64,000 nt of DNA, from positions 1,851,137-1,915,136 of the forward strand of contig SSNP01000035.1 in NCBI GenBank assembly GCA_006937955.1, written 5' to 3'. A model generated the notes under the pieces. The model saw only the letters and a list, made by a program, of their open reading frames with translations. It was not told the DNA's origin and ran no database searches. The translations under genes and the position numbers were made by a program. Numbering within the stretch: the first letter of the stretch is position 1; every line of letters begins with the position of its first letter. The stretch is from Pachypanchax playfairii (taxonomy: Eukaryota; Chordata; Actinopteri; Cyprinodontiformes; Aplocheilidae). Positions 26,827 to 38,460 of the stretch are shown here, piece by piece.

Positions 26827-26887
26827 ATGGAAAGCCATGGGACTATTTATCTCTCACTGATTGATTACGACTGGAGGAAGCTAATCA
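26827..26887 (+). other. Possible short exon (unidentified)
   Basis: A pyrimidine-rich tract ending TTGTAG (26821-26826) is a plausible splice acceptor. GTATGT at 26888-26893 is a plausible donor. The 61 bases between are open in one frame only, beginning ATG GAA AGC and running about 20 codons (MESHGTIYLS then an IDYDWRK segment). The other two frames contain stops. If unspliced, the frame ends at the TAG just after the donor. I do not recognise the peptide. The block could equally be a conserved regulatory element with chance splice-like ends, so this is a weak call. Confidence 0.15.
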
Positions 26888-27559
26888 GTATGTAGCTCGT
26901 TGAGTCTGAATGTTTATGGGGATTATGGAAGGATAAACATGGTAATCCCCGATGTTGTGCAGGACTTCCAATTATGATGCTGCCTCGCCAAAAATAAGGT
27001 CACCATAGATTTAACCCTATTAATACAATATAAGCTAGCCAACATCCCATGTGGTGTTATTTTGCCAAAGTTGAACCTGACATAGGACCTTGATTTGAAC
27101 CCACACAAAGTTGGCTAGATGTTATTGGTGACTCATTTGCACAACAGCAGGTTGTGACTGTATCTGACTCAAGAGGTTAGGCTGTGGTCACTGACGTGGC
27201 TAAGGCAGGCTTCCTTACAGATAGAGATAACAGGCAGAGGTGAATGTCTAGTCCACGCTGACAGTCTGGATCGATTAGGGATGGATCACTTACAAGCAGC
27301 GATCGTTACAACCCCGCCCTAGTACTCAGGTGGAGCCATGCGATGACTCACACGACCAAAGAGGTGATGGTCTTTACTTGATTATGCACTTCCTAAGATG
27401 ATATTTATAAAAATATTTGGTTTGTTTCACACTGTTTTTCTGGAAGCATTTGTGTAACATTTCATTGAAGTGTTATCTCCTGTGATCATTGACAAAAACT
27501 GCATGATTGATAGACCTCGTCTTTTTGTGCCATTAATTCTGTGTGGAAAAAAAGAGGAT

Positions 27560-27830
27560 GCGGAGTGGCCTGGCTTTCAATGTGAGCCACCTCCATATCT
27601 TCACCTCATTAATCTACTCTAACATATTCACTGCATAGAGCTACTTTCCGGGGGAAGAGCAAGCGGGCTTTAAATTACAATACAGAGGAGTGGAATCATT
27701 ACTACCTTTAATGTTCCCAATCTAATTGAGGCATTAATTTAAGCAGAGTCTCCAGTGAGGATTATTCATAACTGCTTTTTAATTTAGAAGGGTGATCGGG
27801 AGAAATATTCCCAGATCAGAGAGATTTTTT
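27560..27830. promoter_or_regulatory. Candidate conserved non-coding element rich in ATTA cores
   Basis: The block contains repeated homeodomain-type cores: CATTAATC near 27606, then CTAATTGAGG and GCATTAATTTAAG around 27722-27742, and GATTATTCATAAC near 27760. It is free of simple repeats and has balanced composition compared with its flanks. This texture is typical of deeply conserved vertebrate enhancers near developmental genes. There is no target gene in the window, and conservation is untested. Confidence 0.33.
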
Positions 27831-28290
27831 TTTCTTGTCTCGGGTTTAAAGCCCCCTGACATTTACAGTGTAAAACAGAAGGATGAATGCAGAAGGAGTG
27901 TGCACAACAGCCATAATGTATCTCCTTTGGCATGAAACAGTTTCATGTAATGCTAACGATTATGTGCTTTTCCTTAATGTGTGAAACACAGCCAGATGAA
28001 TTGCTTATGTAGGCTCACAATGACCCTGTGAAATATGTTTGTATAAATGTGACTGGATGCCACCAGTCACTTGATAGCAGATGAAGTGGAGGTGTCACAG
28101 AACCACTGACGATCAGGACTGAACAATTAATGGAAGAATAGATTTGGCGTTCTTCCTAGATAAGCACAGAAAATACTACAAGGCAAAATATGTACATGGT
28201 TTGTACATCTCAAAGGCCTTATTTCATATCCTATGAAATCACTTATTTAAATGATGCGGCTCAATGGGGAGGATTATGAGCAAATAATTT
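27831..28290. promoter_or_regulatory. Possible extension of the conserved-looking cluster
   Basis: Repeat-free sequence with scattered ATTA and ATTTAAAT-type motifs continues the texture of the block before it, notably 27900-28020 and 28080-28280. It may be one or more further regulatory elements, or simply unique DNA. Evidence is weaker than for 27560-27830. Confidence 0.2.
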
Positions 28291-31200
28291 CCTATTTAGC
28301 TGTAACAGACAAATGTGGCCAAAGGGGAGAAATCATCAGCCCGTGAGACAAAATTGTTTGATTTTTCAACTTTCTAAAACACATCGCTAAATAAGAGCAC
28401 TTAAGAGACAAATCCACACACATATGTAGGCATCCTAAAACAAACCTATGCATGCTTATAGACCATGCCTCAAGGCAATGAGTCATACCAATTCTGTGCC
28501 CCCCTCTCTCATCCCAACCCCACCCGTGGTATGCCATCTGGAGTTGGGAGGAGGGTTTGTTAGAAGATTGTTGAAACCAAGTTGTACATGCTTTGACAGT
28601 GTGGCTGACCATCTGGCTTGGCATACTGTGTATCAGTAACTTTCAGCAGTCCTGTTATAGTGAGGAGGGGAGATGGATGAATAAAAACACAGGGGGAGAG
28701 AGCTGCAGGGTTAAAAGCAGCCAGTGGCACCACTTTGATGGATATATCTCATACCCTGCTATATTTTAGTCACTTATTGTTCACATTGTCTTTTTTCAGT
28801 GATGAGTGATACAACTTGTCAGTTTTACAAACACTGGCCACATGTCTCTACACATTTATGCTTTTACATGGGGATTATACGGTGGCAAAAAAATGTTCTG
28901 ACCCTGGGCAAAGAACAAAAATCCTTATTTCATAGAATTTATGACACTATTGTCCTAACCTAACCCAAAGAGTGTAAAAATTAATATCATATCATCTTAT
29001 CAACTTTTTACATTTCAAACACAAACAACAACATTATTCAGAAATCAATACGCAGAAATCTCCTTTTGATACTGAAAGGCAAACATGATTTAATCCACAT
29101 AAAGTGAACCAAACAAGATACCAAGTGTGACAAAAAATAATAATAATTGCAGGTGAAGCTGATTTTGACTGAACAGAGTGCAGAGTATATTTTCCAACCC
29201 TGTATGTATGGCAGCTTTGTGAAACCTTCCTTGGAAAGGTAAAGAAAAAGGAAAAGAGGTCTTATATTATGAGCCTGTGATTTGTGTTTGCATTAAGCCA
29301 AATGAGGTTTCCACTTCCCCTTAATATTTTATAGTTCCCTTCAAAGAGGCTCTGCCATTGTTACTACCTTCTCTGCATGAGTTCACACAAACAAAGTCAG
29401 TTTTTTTACTGGTATTCTGAACATGTACATTTTTCTTTCACCCTTTTTGATCTATTTCTACATGTAGTTGATTGTGTTTCCCAATAACAGAGATTACGCA
29501 CATCACATTAATATAAGGAGAAATCTACCAAAGAACAGTTAGTAGATAAACAAGGGTAGATTATTTTAGCAGGGTGAAGTGTAGCAACATGAGGAATCGA
29601 CTGTCAGCACATTGGAAAGTTTCAGTCAAATTGCCATAAAGAAATAGACATGCACTGTAACATATCTGTTTACTGACGAGATGATTTCTCACAGGAAAGG
29701 TGAAATTAACACATGAAGGTTTGCCTTTATTCCAGACTCGCAAAGAAAAATAATGTAAAGTATTCTGTGTATTTAGATTGGAGCCCAATTACTAACCAGT
29801 CAAAGGGATTGAGAGTTTTTTTTGGAATGGATGAGATCTGATATTGCCTTAACTTCAAAGCCAAGTAAGGGTATAGAGTTCCTAAACACATCATGAATAT
29901 TGCAAGATTGTAAAGTCACTCTTTCTGATCTGAAAGAGAAACTTTTGAAGAATTGCACCACACCTCCTCAACCCCCCCAACTTACAGTAGCCAAGCGGAT
30001 GGGCAGTCCATTAACTATTTAAATGCACAGTGAGATATGAGAAGAAGTGGCCAGCATTTTAATGAAAAACAGAGAGAGAACTGGCTCCTGACGGGACCAC
30101 TGTTTCTGATTAACATTACTACAGCCCAGAGTTACATTTGTGGGTCTGGTTGTGATTAAAGTTACATTGCTATTTTCTTTTTGAGTCAGTCTGTATGCAC
30201 TTGCTTTCTGCCTTAGCTAAAAGTGTGGCACAGAGACTTCATGGCAGCTCCATTTTTATATCTGCAAGTCAAGACAGTGACAAAGTGCTACTAAATCCAA
30301 ATATGTCTGAGTAAACGCCAAAGTGTCATCTGTCTTTCGTGTTTCCCTAGAGGGATTTCTCACCTATGTGGCATTCACAGTTCTATCTTTTGCTCAATAC
30401 TATTAAGAAACACGCCGTGTTAAAGATGGGTGAGGCCCCATTAAGGATTTGAGTTCAAGGCTGCATTCAGGGAGACACTGCCAGACTGTAATCAAACATG
30501 GGTACAGACTACAGCACACTAACTGCTATGACCTATAATTAGACAAGGGACTGTGTAGCAAAGAGTTCAGAATCAAATAGTAAATCCATGTTGAATTATT
30601 CTCAGTCCAGAGTCCAGATAAAGATATCTGTACAACAATCATTTGTTATGTTATGTGCATTTTGATAAAATCCTCAATTCTGTTTGGTTGAGAGATATTG
30701 CTTTTGCTCTGATTAGGTTTGAATGCATGAGGGAAAACATACTATAAACTAGAATGTACTCAGACGGTGCAGCCAAGTTGCAAATATCTCCTCTAATCTG
30801 ATCTTACAACAATAAAGAATCCTTCAAAAATTTCCTGGCTCTAGATCATTCTTAAAATTACATCGACTGATCCTTATGCCATTTCCAACCTATCATGAAT
30901 ATTTCGTCTATATCAGCTCATGACATGTCAAGTAACATTATTTATTTAAGACTTTTTCTTTTTTTTAACAAACAATGACAAATACATGATGTTCTGGTGG
31001 AGGTAACCAGGAGGAAAATGTTGAAGAGACAGAATTTCAGTTTGTACAGCAGAACACAAAATTCTAACTTTTATCGTTACATTTAACGTAACTTTTTATT
31101 TGTCTAATTAGGATGGAAAATGTATGTGTTCAACACTTTGTGTGTGTGAGGCTGAGGTGACGGGAGAGAGATGAGGTTTGGTTATTAGCACAGAATGAGC

Positions 31201-33027
31201 TTAACATGTCCACGTGTGAGGATTTTGTATATTAAACCCTAATTTGCACTCACATAAACCAAACAATGGAGAATTTGAGCTTCAGTTTGTGTCTCTCAGG
31301 TTTTTTTCATGAGACCCTGATTTATTGAAAAGCCGGTGGAAGAGCACCATGCATTTTTGTTTTTATATCAACATGATTTAAACATAATAACAAAACAGCA
31401 CATCCAATTATTTATCAAGATCATGATTTTCAATTTGGAAAACAGTTCATACATACAACTAGAATCAACTTAATCTTAACCTTTACAAATACATCTGGAA
31501 AAAAGAGAGTGAAAACACTTTGTGATGCACTGCTGGAACAAATATCTGTGTTCTTTTTTTTATACAAGAATAAACACCATTTTCTTTCTTTTTTTTCAAT
31601 TTTCAAAGACTCTTTAGTAGTTTTATCCTCGAGACATTACAACAACAACCACTTGAGCTCCCTTGGGCAGTGTGTTAAGTGGCTGTGAAGACTTGGAGAG
31701 ACTTAAAGACCCGCACCCACAGCGCACTGCTTTACACTGCTCTCACTTCACACACACAGTCTGTCCCCGGCAGAGTCGATAAACTGTTTGTTTCTCTCAC
31801 TTTCATTCACCCTGTGAATCCCTCGCATAACTGTCTGTGATCATGATAGGAGATGCCTCTCGCTCTCTCCCTCCCTCTCTGAAGCAGCGCTTAGTCTACT
31901 GCAGCGCAACAGGAAGCCAGTTAAAGTCGCTACCCATTGTTCCACTTTGTTTCTCTCAAAGAGCTTTTATCACTTCTACTGAGCGCTGTGCCAGAGCAAA
32001 AAAAAAAGAGAGATTTTTTGTTAGTTTTTGGTTGCTGCCGCTTAAATTTCACCCCAGAGATTTGAACGTTTGGAACATAATAAAGAATAAAGAACAAGAT
32101 GTGAACTTAAGTGAGGATGTTAATTTGGGTGATGACAGCAGGGCAGTGTACTGTAGAAGGGACCCTCTAGTTTCCTCTTGTTATCTCAAAGCTCTCACTT
32201 GAGCTTTCCTGTTTCTCTCAGCATTCTTCCTGTTTTCCTTTAATGTGGAAAAACTGCACTTTTTATATAAAAAAATACTTCCAGATAGATAATTTGTTGG
32301 AGTGACTGACATTATGCACACCCTTGAAAATTCTCAGTGTTTAAGACTGCTAGTAATTTAACCTGCAGCAGTTAAACTTCTTAAACCTTGTTTTCTAAAT
32401 GCTTCAAATATCATGAGCATCAGATTCTTTTTTTTTTTTTTTTCCGAGGCCTTTATCAGTAATAACATTGCGACTTCTTGGTCTATCTCATACCCCAATT
32501 ACACTTTTCTTTTTCAGAATTTTTACACTATAAAAAGTCCTTTTGGAATATGCTTTGTGACTATTCAATATAACCTAAATGTTAGTAGAGTGAAATTTTA
32601 CATGTATTTCTTTATTTTACAAATAAATTAAGGCAGCTTATTTTTTATTGTACAGAGTTAGAATGTGTTGACAGTCTGCCAGAACAGGGAGCATGCCAAA
32701 GCATAAAATAACACACATAGTTCAGTTTAGTTTACGTTTATTTGAACAAGCACAGCACACGAAAAAACAATGTTACATGTCAGAACAACTGCGTTGTACA
32801 GAAGTTATCAAATCAAAGGTTATTTTGCAAACCCAGTCCTTCGTAGAGCTTCAAACCAAAATAGAAATAATTTAATTAAAATCTATTCATAATTGTTATT
32901 AGGGCAAAATAGTTGATTATACTTTTTTATTCTTTTAGAGCAATTTTACACATTTGGAAATAGTTTAATTGTGTGTTTAGTAACTTGCAAAATAGTCTAA
33001 GAATCTGCAGTTTAACAATGTAAAGAA
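28291..33027. other. Long non-coding stretch
   Basis: No gene is seen. The stretch holds a C-run near 29972, several poly-T tracts (31555-31563, 32429-32443) and a modestly CpG-enriched segment described separately. Open frames of up to 121 codons carry no domain. No transposon termini were found by eye. Confidence 0.5.
31690..32060 (+). promoter_or_regulatory. Locally CpG-enriched segment, possible promoter or 5' exon
   Basis: About a dozen CpGs fall in roughly 370 bases (for example CCCGCACC, CAGCGCAC, CCCCGGCAG, GAGTCGAT, GCAGCGCAAC). The surroundings are nearly CpG-free. A pyrimidine-rich CTCTC stretch at about 31857-31880 resembles leader sequence. The 121-codon frame starting at 31837 has no recognisable domain. 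It could be a transcription start region or an untranslated exon on either strand. I see no TATA box or clear donor, so confidence is low. Confidence 0.18.
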
Positions 33028-33230
33028 TGGTGGTAGTAGCTCAGGAGAGGCAGGTCATCTGACAGGTTCAAATCCCGCTCTGACCAGAAACATCACTTTG
33101 CAGTTATGTCCTTGGGTGAGACACTCTGCCTGCCTTCACCTGCTTGATAGTGGTCAGAGGGTCTGGTGGCACCTGAGCCTGGCAGCCTCACCTCTGTCAG
33201 TGTATGTCCCCGGGCAGCTATGGGTAAAGT
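33028..33230 (+). mobile_element. tRNA-derived SINE relic
   Basis: The head contains an RNA polymerase III A-box match, TAGCTCAGGAG (33037-33047), and a B-box match, GGTTCAAATCC (33065-33075). The boxes are closer together than in an intact tRNA, indicating an internal deletion. The body then reads through a 'cttgggtgagacactctgcctgcc' type segment, a 'gtggtcagagggtctggtggcacc' segment and 'ggcagcctcacctctgtcag', which I recognise as a SINE family common in teleost genomes. The tail is truncated and no clear target duplication is visible. It is a fossil insertion, not a tRNA gene. Confidence 0.72.
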
Positions 33231-34448
33231 ATGCATTTATAATGTAAAATACTGAAGTGAAAAATAAGATACAAATACATTCATTCTCTGTAGTTGTAAT
33301 CTGTGTAACACAATTTGATATTTGAAAGACTGTCATTTTGTATTTTTGTTTGTCTATTCTGTTTTTTTTTTTTTTTCGCATTTCTGGATAAATATGACCA
33401 GAGCAGATTTTTGAAAAAGTTTAAAATGTGAAAAGGAAACTGTGATTGTGAAACAAAAACATGACATCTACACTGAATTACTTACTGCAAATAAATAATG
33501 AGATAAAAACTAGTTATTGCATGAATAGTATAAGTACAGTAATGACAGCAGAGATTTTGATTGATCTCTGCTGCTTGATTGCTCCTGGGGGAGAGATGGG
33601 TGGGGGCTTCAATTTCACAGTCTGTCTGACTGTGAGTTGGTGGAGTCTAAACTCCTTAAATGTGATTTTGTAAACCTTTCAAGTCTAATGAGAGTCAAGA
33701 ACTCGTTTAACTAAACTTTTTAGTAATTTATTCTGTTTTATTCTTGATACACAATTACAAACATGTTGTAAAGCTCAGCTGTTCATATTTAATAAAGCAG
33801 TGTATCTATTGTGATGTGATCATCATTTAAATCCAATTTGGTGCACACTGATACAGTCATGCAAAAGACTAACTTTCTGAATCCACTTGAAGTAACAAAA
33901 TGTATGTTTATTTGTTTTTTAAAACATTTTTGCACAGTATATTCCAGTAAGATATTTTTGAATAATAAAAAAACATAACTTTTATTTAGTTTTCATGTCA
34001 TAATGTCACAGTGTCAGTGTCCATGTCACACCACCGACACTACTGAATGCTTTGCATAGAGTGAGGGTGGTGTTGTAAGAGGATTACATGGACCAGATGT
34101 CTGTCTGTTTAGTTTGGCTTTAGTCCAGACAAGTTCAGGTCAGACCAACCACTGGACTAAATTCCCAGAAAAGAAATTAAAAAAAGAATTAATTTTCCCA
34201 ATTACTGTGTTTCACTCTATTTTATATTACAGTGTTTCCATATGTTGATAGTCAAAACAATGATTACCTAAAACCACTGGACCATGTAAAATTGTTATTG
34301 TTGAAATACAGTAAATGTTATTTTATTAATTATATATAACATATGTGCAAATAAAATACTATTAGTTACATTCTCTAGGTTTTTTTATGCACTGTAACCT
34401 TTTTAGGACACCCTAAGTACTTAGGAAAACACTTCCAGACATCAGTTG
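33231..34448. other. Non-coding stretch, no gene seen
   Basis: The stretch is AT-rich with a poly-T run at 33362-33376 and no supported exon or transposon end. Confidence 0.55.
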
Positions 34449-34714
34449 TCCTTTAATCTAAGGCAATTTGGCCTAAGTCTGAGGTTGTTTAGTTTTAGGC
34501 TGTTTGGTCATAGGCCGTTTATTCTGAGGCTAGTTGATCTCAGACTGTTTGGTCTGAGGATATTCAGTCTGAGACAATTTAGTCTGAGGTACTTTAGTCA
34601 CAGGTCAGTTTGGTCTAAGTCCATTTGGTCTGAGTCTCCTCGGTCTGAAGCTGTTTAGTCCAAGTCCATTTAGTTTAATCTGGTGGATGTTTGGTCTAAA
34701 ACCATTTAATCTGA
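34449..34714. repeat. Degenerate 15-bp minisatellite
   Basis: About 17 diverged units of roughly 14-16 bases follow the consensus CTGTTTAGTCTGAGG, for example CTGTTTGGTCTGAGG, CAATTTAGTCTGAGG and TCCATTTGGTCTGAG. Because 15 is a multiple of three, one plus-strand frame stays open for 70 codons (34446-34658) and shows a five-residue periodicity of the 'LRLFS' kind. That frame has no supporting gene context. The period, not selection, explains its openness. Divergence between units suggests an old array. Confidence 0.85.
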
Positions 34715-35752
34715 TTTTACTGACCATTTATTAATTCTAACAAATGTTTTCCTAAGGCTTGATACTTCTACATGTAGAGACTGATATCTAGGCTTTTTTG
34801 TTTGAAGTCTGAATATGTTTTCTTGAGTTCTGGGGATTCCCTCAAGTGGACTCTATAGAAGTGAGTATAGAAGTGAAGAGGTTCATAGTTGTTGGAACCC
34901 TAACCCTTTACAAATATATAATTGAATTGAAGATTGATATGATGATGCATAATCTCTTTCATGGGAATAAGCAATTGAAATTGATCTGTAACGGGTCACA
35001 AAAAAGCATTGGCCTGTATTTAAAACCCATAACTTACCGTGTTGTTAAATTTGTTAGCCCACCCTATAGTCATCTTCTTTATGAGATGAGTGATAAGTCT
35101 AAGGACACAACTACACCTACTAAAATGAAGTATTTAGGACTGGCGTGACCCCTGGACTTGTACCTGAGACTGAGGGCACCCATCTGTAGTGGGCCTTTGT
35201 CATCCTATCACCATTTCTTTTCTCTGACTTATACCCCTTCAGGCACTTTTGGGTTTTCATTACCTCTGTATGTATTCTGAGAATGTCAGGCTTTTGCTGT
35301 GTATATAGTGCATGTCAGATTGATGTGAAGAGGTCTAACAATGACTTGGCTTACATTCTCTCTCAGACACATTGACATATTTTACCTTTGCTTGCAACAC
35401 AGAACAGGATAAAGTCCCTGGAAAGAGTTAATAGAAAAGAGACACGCTCGGATGACTGATTTACAGGCATTAACCATGATGTGTTGAAACATCAATACAG
35501 ACTTGAAAAAACCTTTCCAACATGTGATTAGAAATGGTATATTTTTAATATTTGTGGTTTGTTTTTATAGAGGAAACTAACATTTTCAATACTTTTCATT
35601 TGTTTTGATGTAAAATAAATAAATCCACTGTCAAAGCATTTCCTTCACTTTCTTTTTACAATGCCTAAACACATCAATTGTCAGCCTGTCTCAAGCTGAG
35701 AATGAAAGCTGTGCACAATCACTGTCCGGTCTCTACATTTTGGTGTCTTAGG
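34715..35752. other. Non-coding stretch, no gene seen
   Basis: A 100-codon plus-strand frame (34846-35148) has no recognisable domain and sits in AT-rich DNA between a minisatellite and a transposon relic. I regard it as chance. Nothing else is recognised. Confidence 0.5.
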
Positions 35753-36811
35753 CAAAGCTGGCCCGAGGTTGCATTGGACCCTAAGCAGAATTTAATTGGA
35801 GGCCCTATTTTAGTTAAGCCCATTGCTCACTCACCACCACAACATCAGTAGCATCTCTCTTTGTTCTAGCTTGCTTGATGCTATGTGAATTGGTCATTCT
35901 AGAGACCAGTGAGCCAACAATAATTTACATAAACAACCTGTATCACAAAACTACAATGTTAATTACTTAACATTATTTTGGAAATAAATAGAACTTGTGT
36001 AATTCTTTTTGAGTATTTTCAAGTTTTTAGTTTTCCTTGTATCAACTAAATAGTTGTTATTAATTTAAAACTGTTCAGATCTAGAGATATTTGTTACCAC
36101 AATTGACACAGTTGGTAGTTTTTACTTTACAGATTTTACAAATCTGTTGTAGCCATATCAGAGACATTCCAGCTATTGGTGGTGGTATTTAAAGCTTACA
36201 CTATGTTTTTTTATTCATTCCTTTCTGTGTCTATAAACAATGCCACCACAGTTACCTATAAAGGAGAGAACAATAATCACAGGAAAATATTTTGAATACA
36301 CAATTTAATCTAGAAAAGCTAGTTGTCTTACACACAAGTTTCAAACCATGTTACACATTTAAAAGCTTTTTATGACTTTTACCAGTCCCACAAAATTCCA
36401 GTCACCATGTCTTCATAGTTTATAGGACTATGTAATCTACGTGAAAATTAAAATGATAAATAGAATAAATATAATACAAAATTTACAAAAACAGGTTTGT
36501 TATCTTTGGCTACATTATTTCAAGCCCCACCAGGTCTATGATTTATTGATATTATAACTTTTTCTTTTGGAAACCATGAGTTCAAGACCACTACAAGTTG
36601 ATAAAATGATTTTAAGGTAAATTGGACATCTAAATTTGCTACAAAATCCTCTTTACCACCTTTAAGAGAGTGTGTTTGTAAATTTACTATTAATGTAGAT
36701 CTAATCATTTATCAGCCTGTTTTGTAAATGTCCAAGGGCTCTTGGAGGCCCCCCATTGGCATGGAGGCCCTAAGCGACCGCTTAGTTCATGTAAGCCTTG
36801 GGCCAGTTCTG
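35753..36811. mobile_element. Relic DNA transposon with terminal inverted repeats, hAT-like
   Basis: The left end reads CAAAGCTGGCCCGAGGTT (35753-35770). The right end, reverse complemented, reads CAGAACTGGCCCAAGGCTT, so the ends form an imperfect terminal inverted repeat of about 18-19 bp. Subterminal GGAGGCCC-type motifs are also mirrored. The eight bases outside the left end (GTCTTAGG, 35745-35752) match those outside the right end (GTCCTGAG, 36812-36819) at five positions, and the other three are transitions. That fits a decayed 8-bp target duplication as made by hAT transposases. The roughly 1.06-kb interior is AT-rich with no long frame (best 62 codons, minus), so this is a non-autonomous or decayed copy. 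The superfamily assignment rests on TSD length and TIR style only. Confidence 0.62.
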
Positions 36812-36917
36812 GTCCTGAGTTTTTTGTTGGTATTGAAACTGACAGCCTTTTGTTGGATGGATGCTTTGAACCCGAGGGCTCCACTCTGTACCAGAGGCTA
36901 ATCTCTACTTCAAAACT

Positions 36918-36964
36918 GGGAAGGGGGGGGGGTTGGGGGGGTGCTCTTTGGGGGATGTTGGGGG
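36918..36964 (+). other. G-quadruplex-forming G-rich tract
   Basis: G-tracts of 3, 10, 7, 5 and 5 bases lie within 47 bases on the plus strand, separated by short loops and one longer TGCTCTTT loop. It is a strong intramolecular G4 candidate. It sits about 100 bp beyond the right end of the transposon relic. No gene start is recognised nearby. Confidence 0.75.
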
Positions 36965-38460
36965 TTGCACCCTCAAAAAATATTTACTATTTGTTGTGTT
37001 GAAAGAGTTGGCTCCTAACAATTTAGGTCAGTGGGGATTGTTTTCATTTTTTCACAGCACTAGCCCTTTCTGGGGAAAGATGCCAAAGATGGACAAATAG
37101 CAGGACTTTAGCTGTCAACAGTACCAGCAGTAGCCAGATCTGGATGCATTTTAATAGCAGTTTGTTGGTGGGAAGGAAGAAGCTCATAAAAAAGAGGAGG
37201 CTCCTTTCTTCTGGGGATCTTGTGTGTTTCTGTCAAAACTGAGACTGGCCATAGTGAATCATAGCCAGGCCAGTCGAGGCCAGAGATGGACTGCACTCCT
37301 GGTAATTGCAGTGCATCACTGCAGTGTCCACAGACTTATGATACAACATCAACACTAGCTGTTTTTGTACCACACACTATGGCAGGCAATTTGTCAACTG
37401 AGTAAACATGTAGTTTGAGGAAAGTGTTGTGTTGTGTAATGCAATGATGTTTTTGGACCCAGTTCATCCAACAAGATTTTATTTGTGACAGCACTGAGGG
37501 TCTTTTCCTGCCAGAGGAGGTGGACCCTTCCTCTTCACATGCTCATACCTTTAACGACTTCTTAAATGTCACAGAATGTCAAGCAGAGGGATAAAAGCAG
37601 AGGCCTTGTTCTGCTTGCCAGTGATTCTTTGGAGTTTTTACTATGCTTTACTGCTGCCGGGCAGGACATCTGCACTCAGGTGTGGCCCAGTTTTCACCAG
37701 ACTGGCTGGTGACATGATTTAATGCTCTTGATACTAAGGAGCCAAATGAAAAAGTGATATTAGTCAGTTGAGAAACACTGAGAGCAGTAGGCTCTTACAG
37801 GTGGATCCTTTGTGCATGCTCCCCAAGAAAAAAATATTTTTTTCGCAAGTTCTTTCTTGAAGAACGATAGTCTGGGCTACAGGGTTTTCTATGTCGTCAG
37901 CCAGCCAAAACCATCACAAAAATGTAGCCATTTATTTTTCTTTGTTTCACAAAGATTTAAATCAGTATACGCTGACTGTTTACTCCCTCAGGAACAGAGA
38001 TGGGCTACTGCTGTGATGAAATAAGCATCAATTTTCCATTAAGCTAACCAGGCAGCTCATCTCCATTAGCATTAGTCTAACCAACTCCTGCTCTGGATCC
38101 TTAAGCTGTGATCTCGCCTGAAGCCAGTTGGGTGTTTTGTGTATGTGATTTTGTAAGAGATCAGTGCTGTGAGCCTTATAGCTGTGAGAGATCTGAGTGT
38201 AAAGGGCATGATGGGGCTCAGTTAAGCTCAACAGCATGAGGCTATATCACTTAAGCTGCAACAGTGATACATACACAGTGTGCGGTCCTTATGACCGTCC
38301 AGCTTCTCAGTTCCTCTGGCCACAGACAAATGGATAACCTTCAAACAGTGTACACTGTAATGCTGTAGAGCTGATTGATCTAAATAGACATATTATAAGC
38401 CTTTAACATTGTGGAAAAGGGTCAAATGCAGAAACATGCATCTGACATGCAATGAATTTT
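36965..38460. other. Non-coding stretch, no gene seen
   Basis: Repeat-poor AT-rich DNA with short open frames only. No exon, promoter or mobile element can be supported. Confidence 0.5.

Noticed and set aside
31837..32202. 121-codon plus-strand ORF as a first coding exon
   Set aside because: No signal peptide or domain and no clear donor. Kept only as part of a CpG-enriched segment.
33028..33100. Functional tRNA gene
   Set aside because: A and B boxes are too close, no cloverleaf or anticodon arm can be drawn, and the body continues as a SINE.
34446..34658. Leu/Arg/Phe-rich repeat protein
   Set aside because: The frame is open because the minisatellite period is 15 bp. No gene context.
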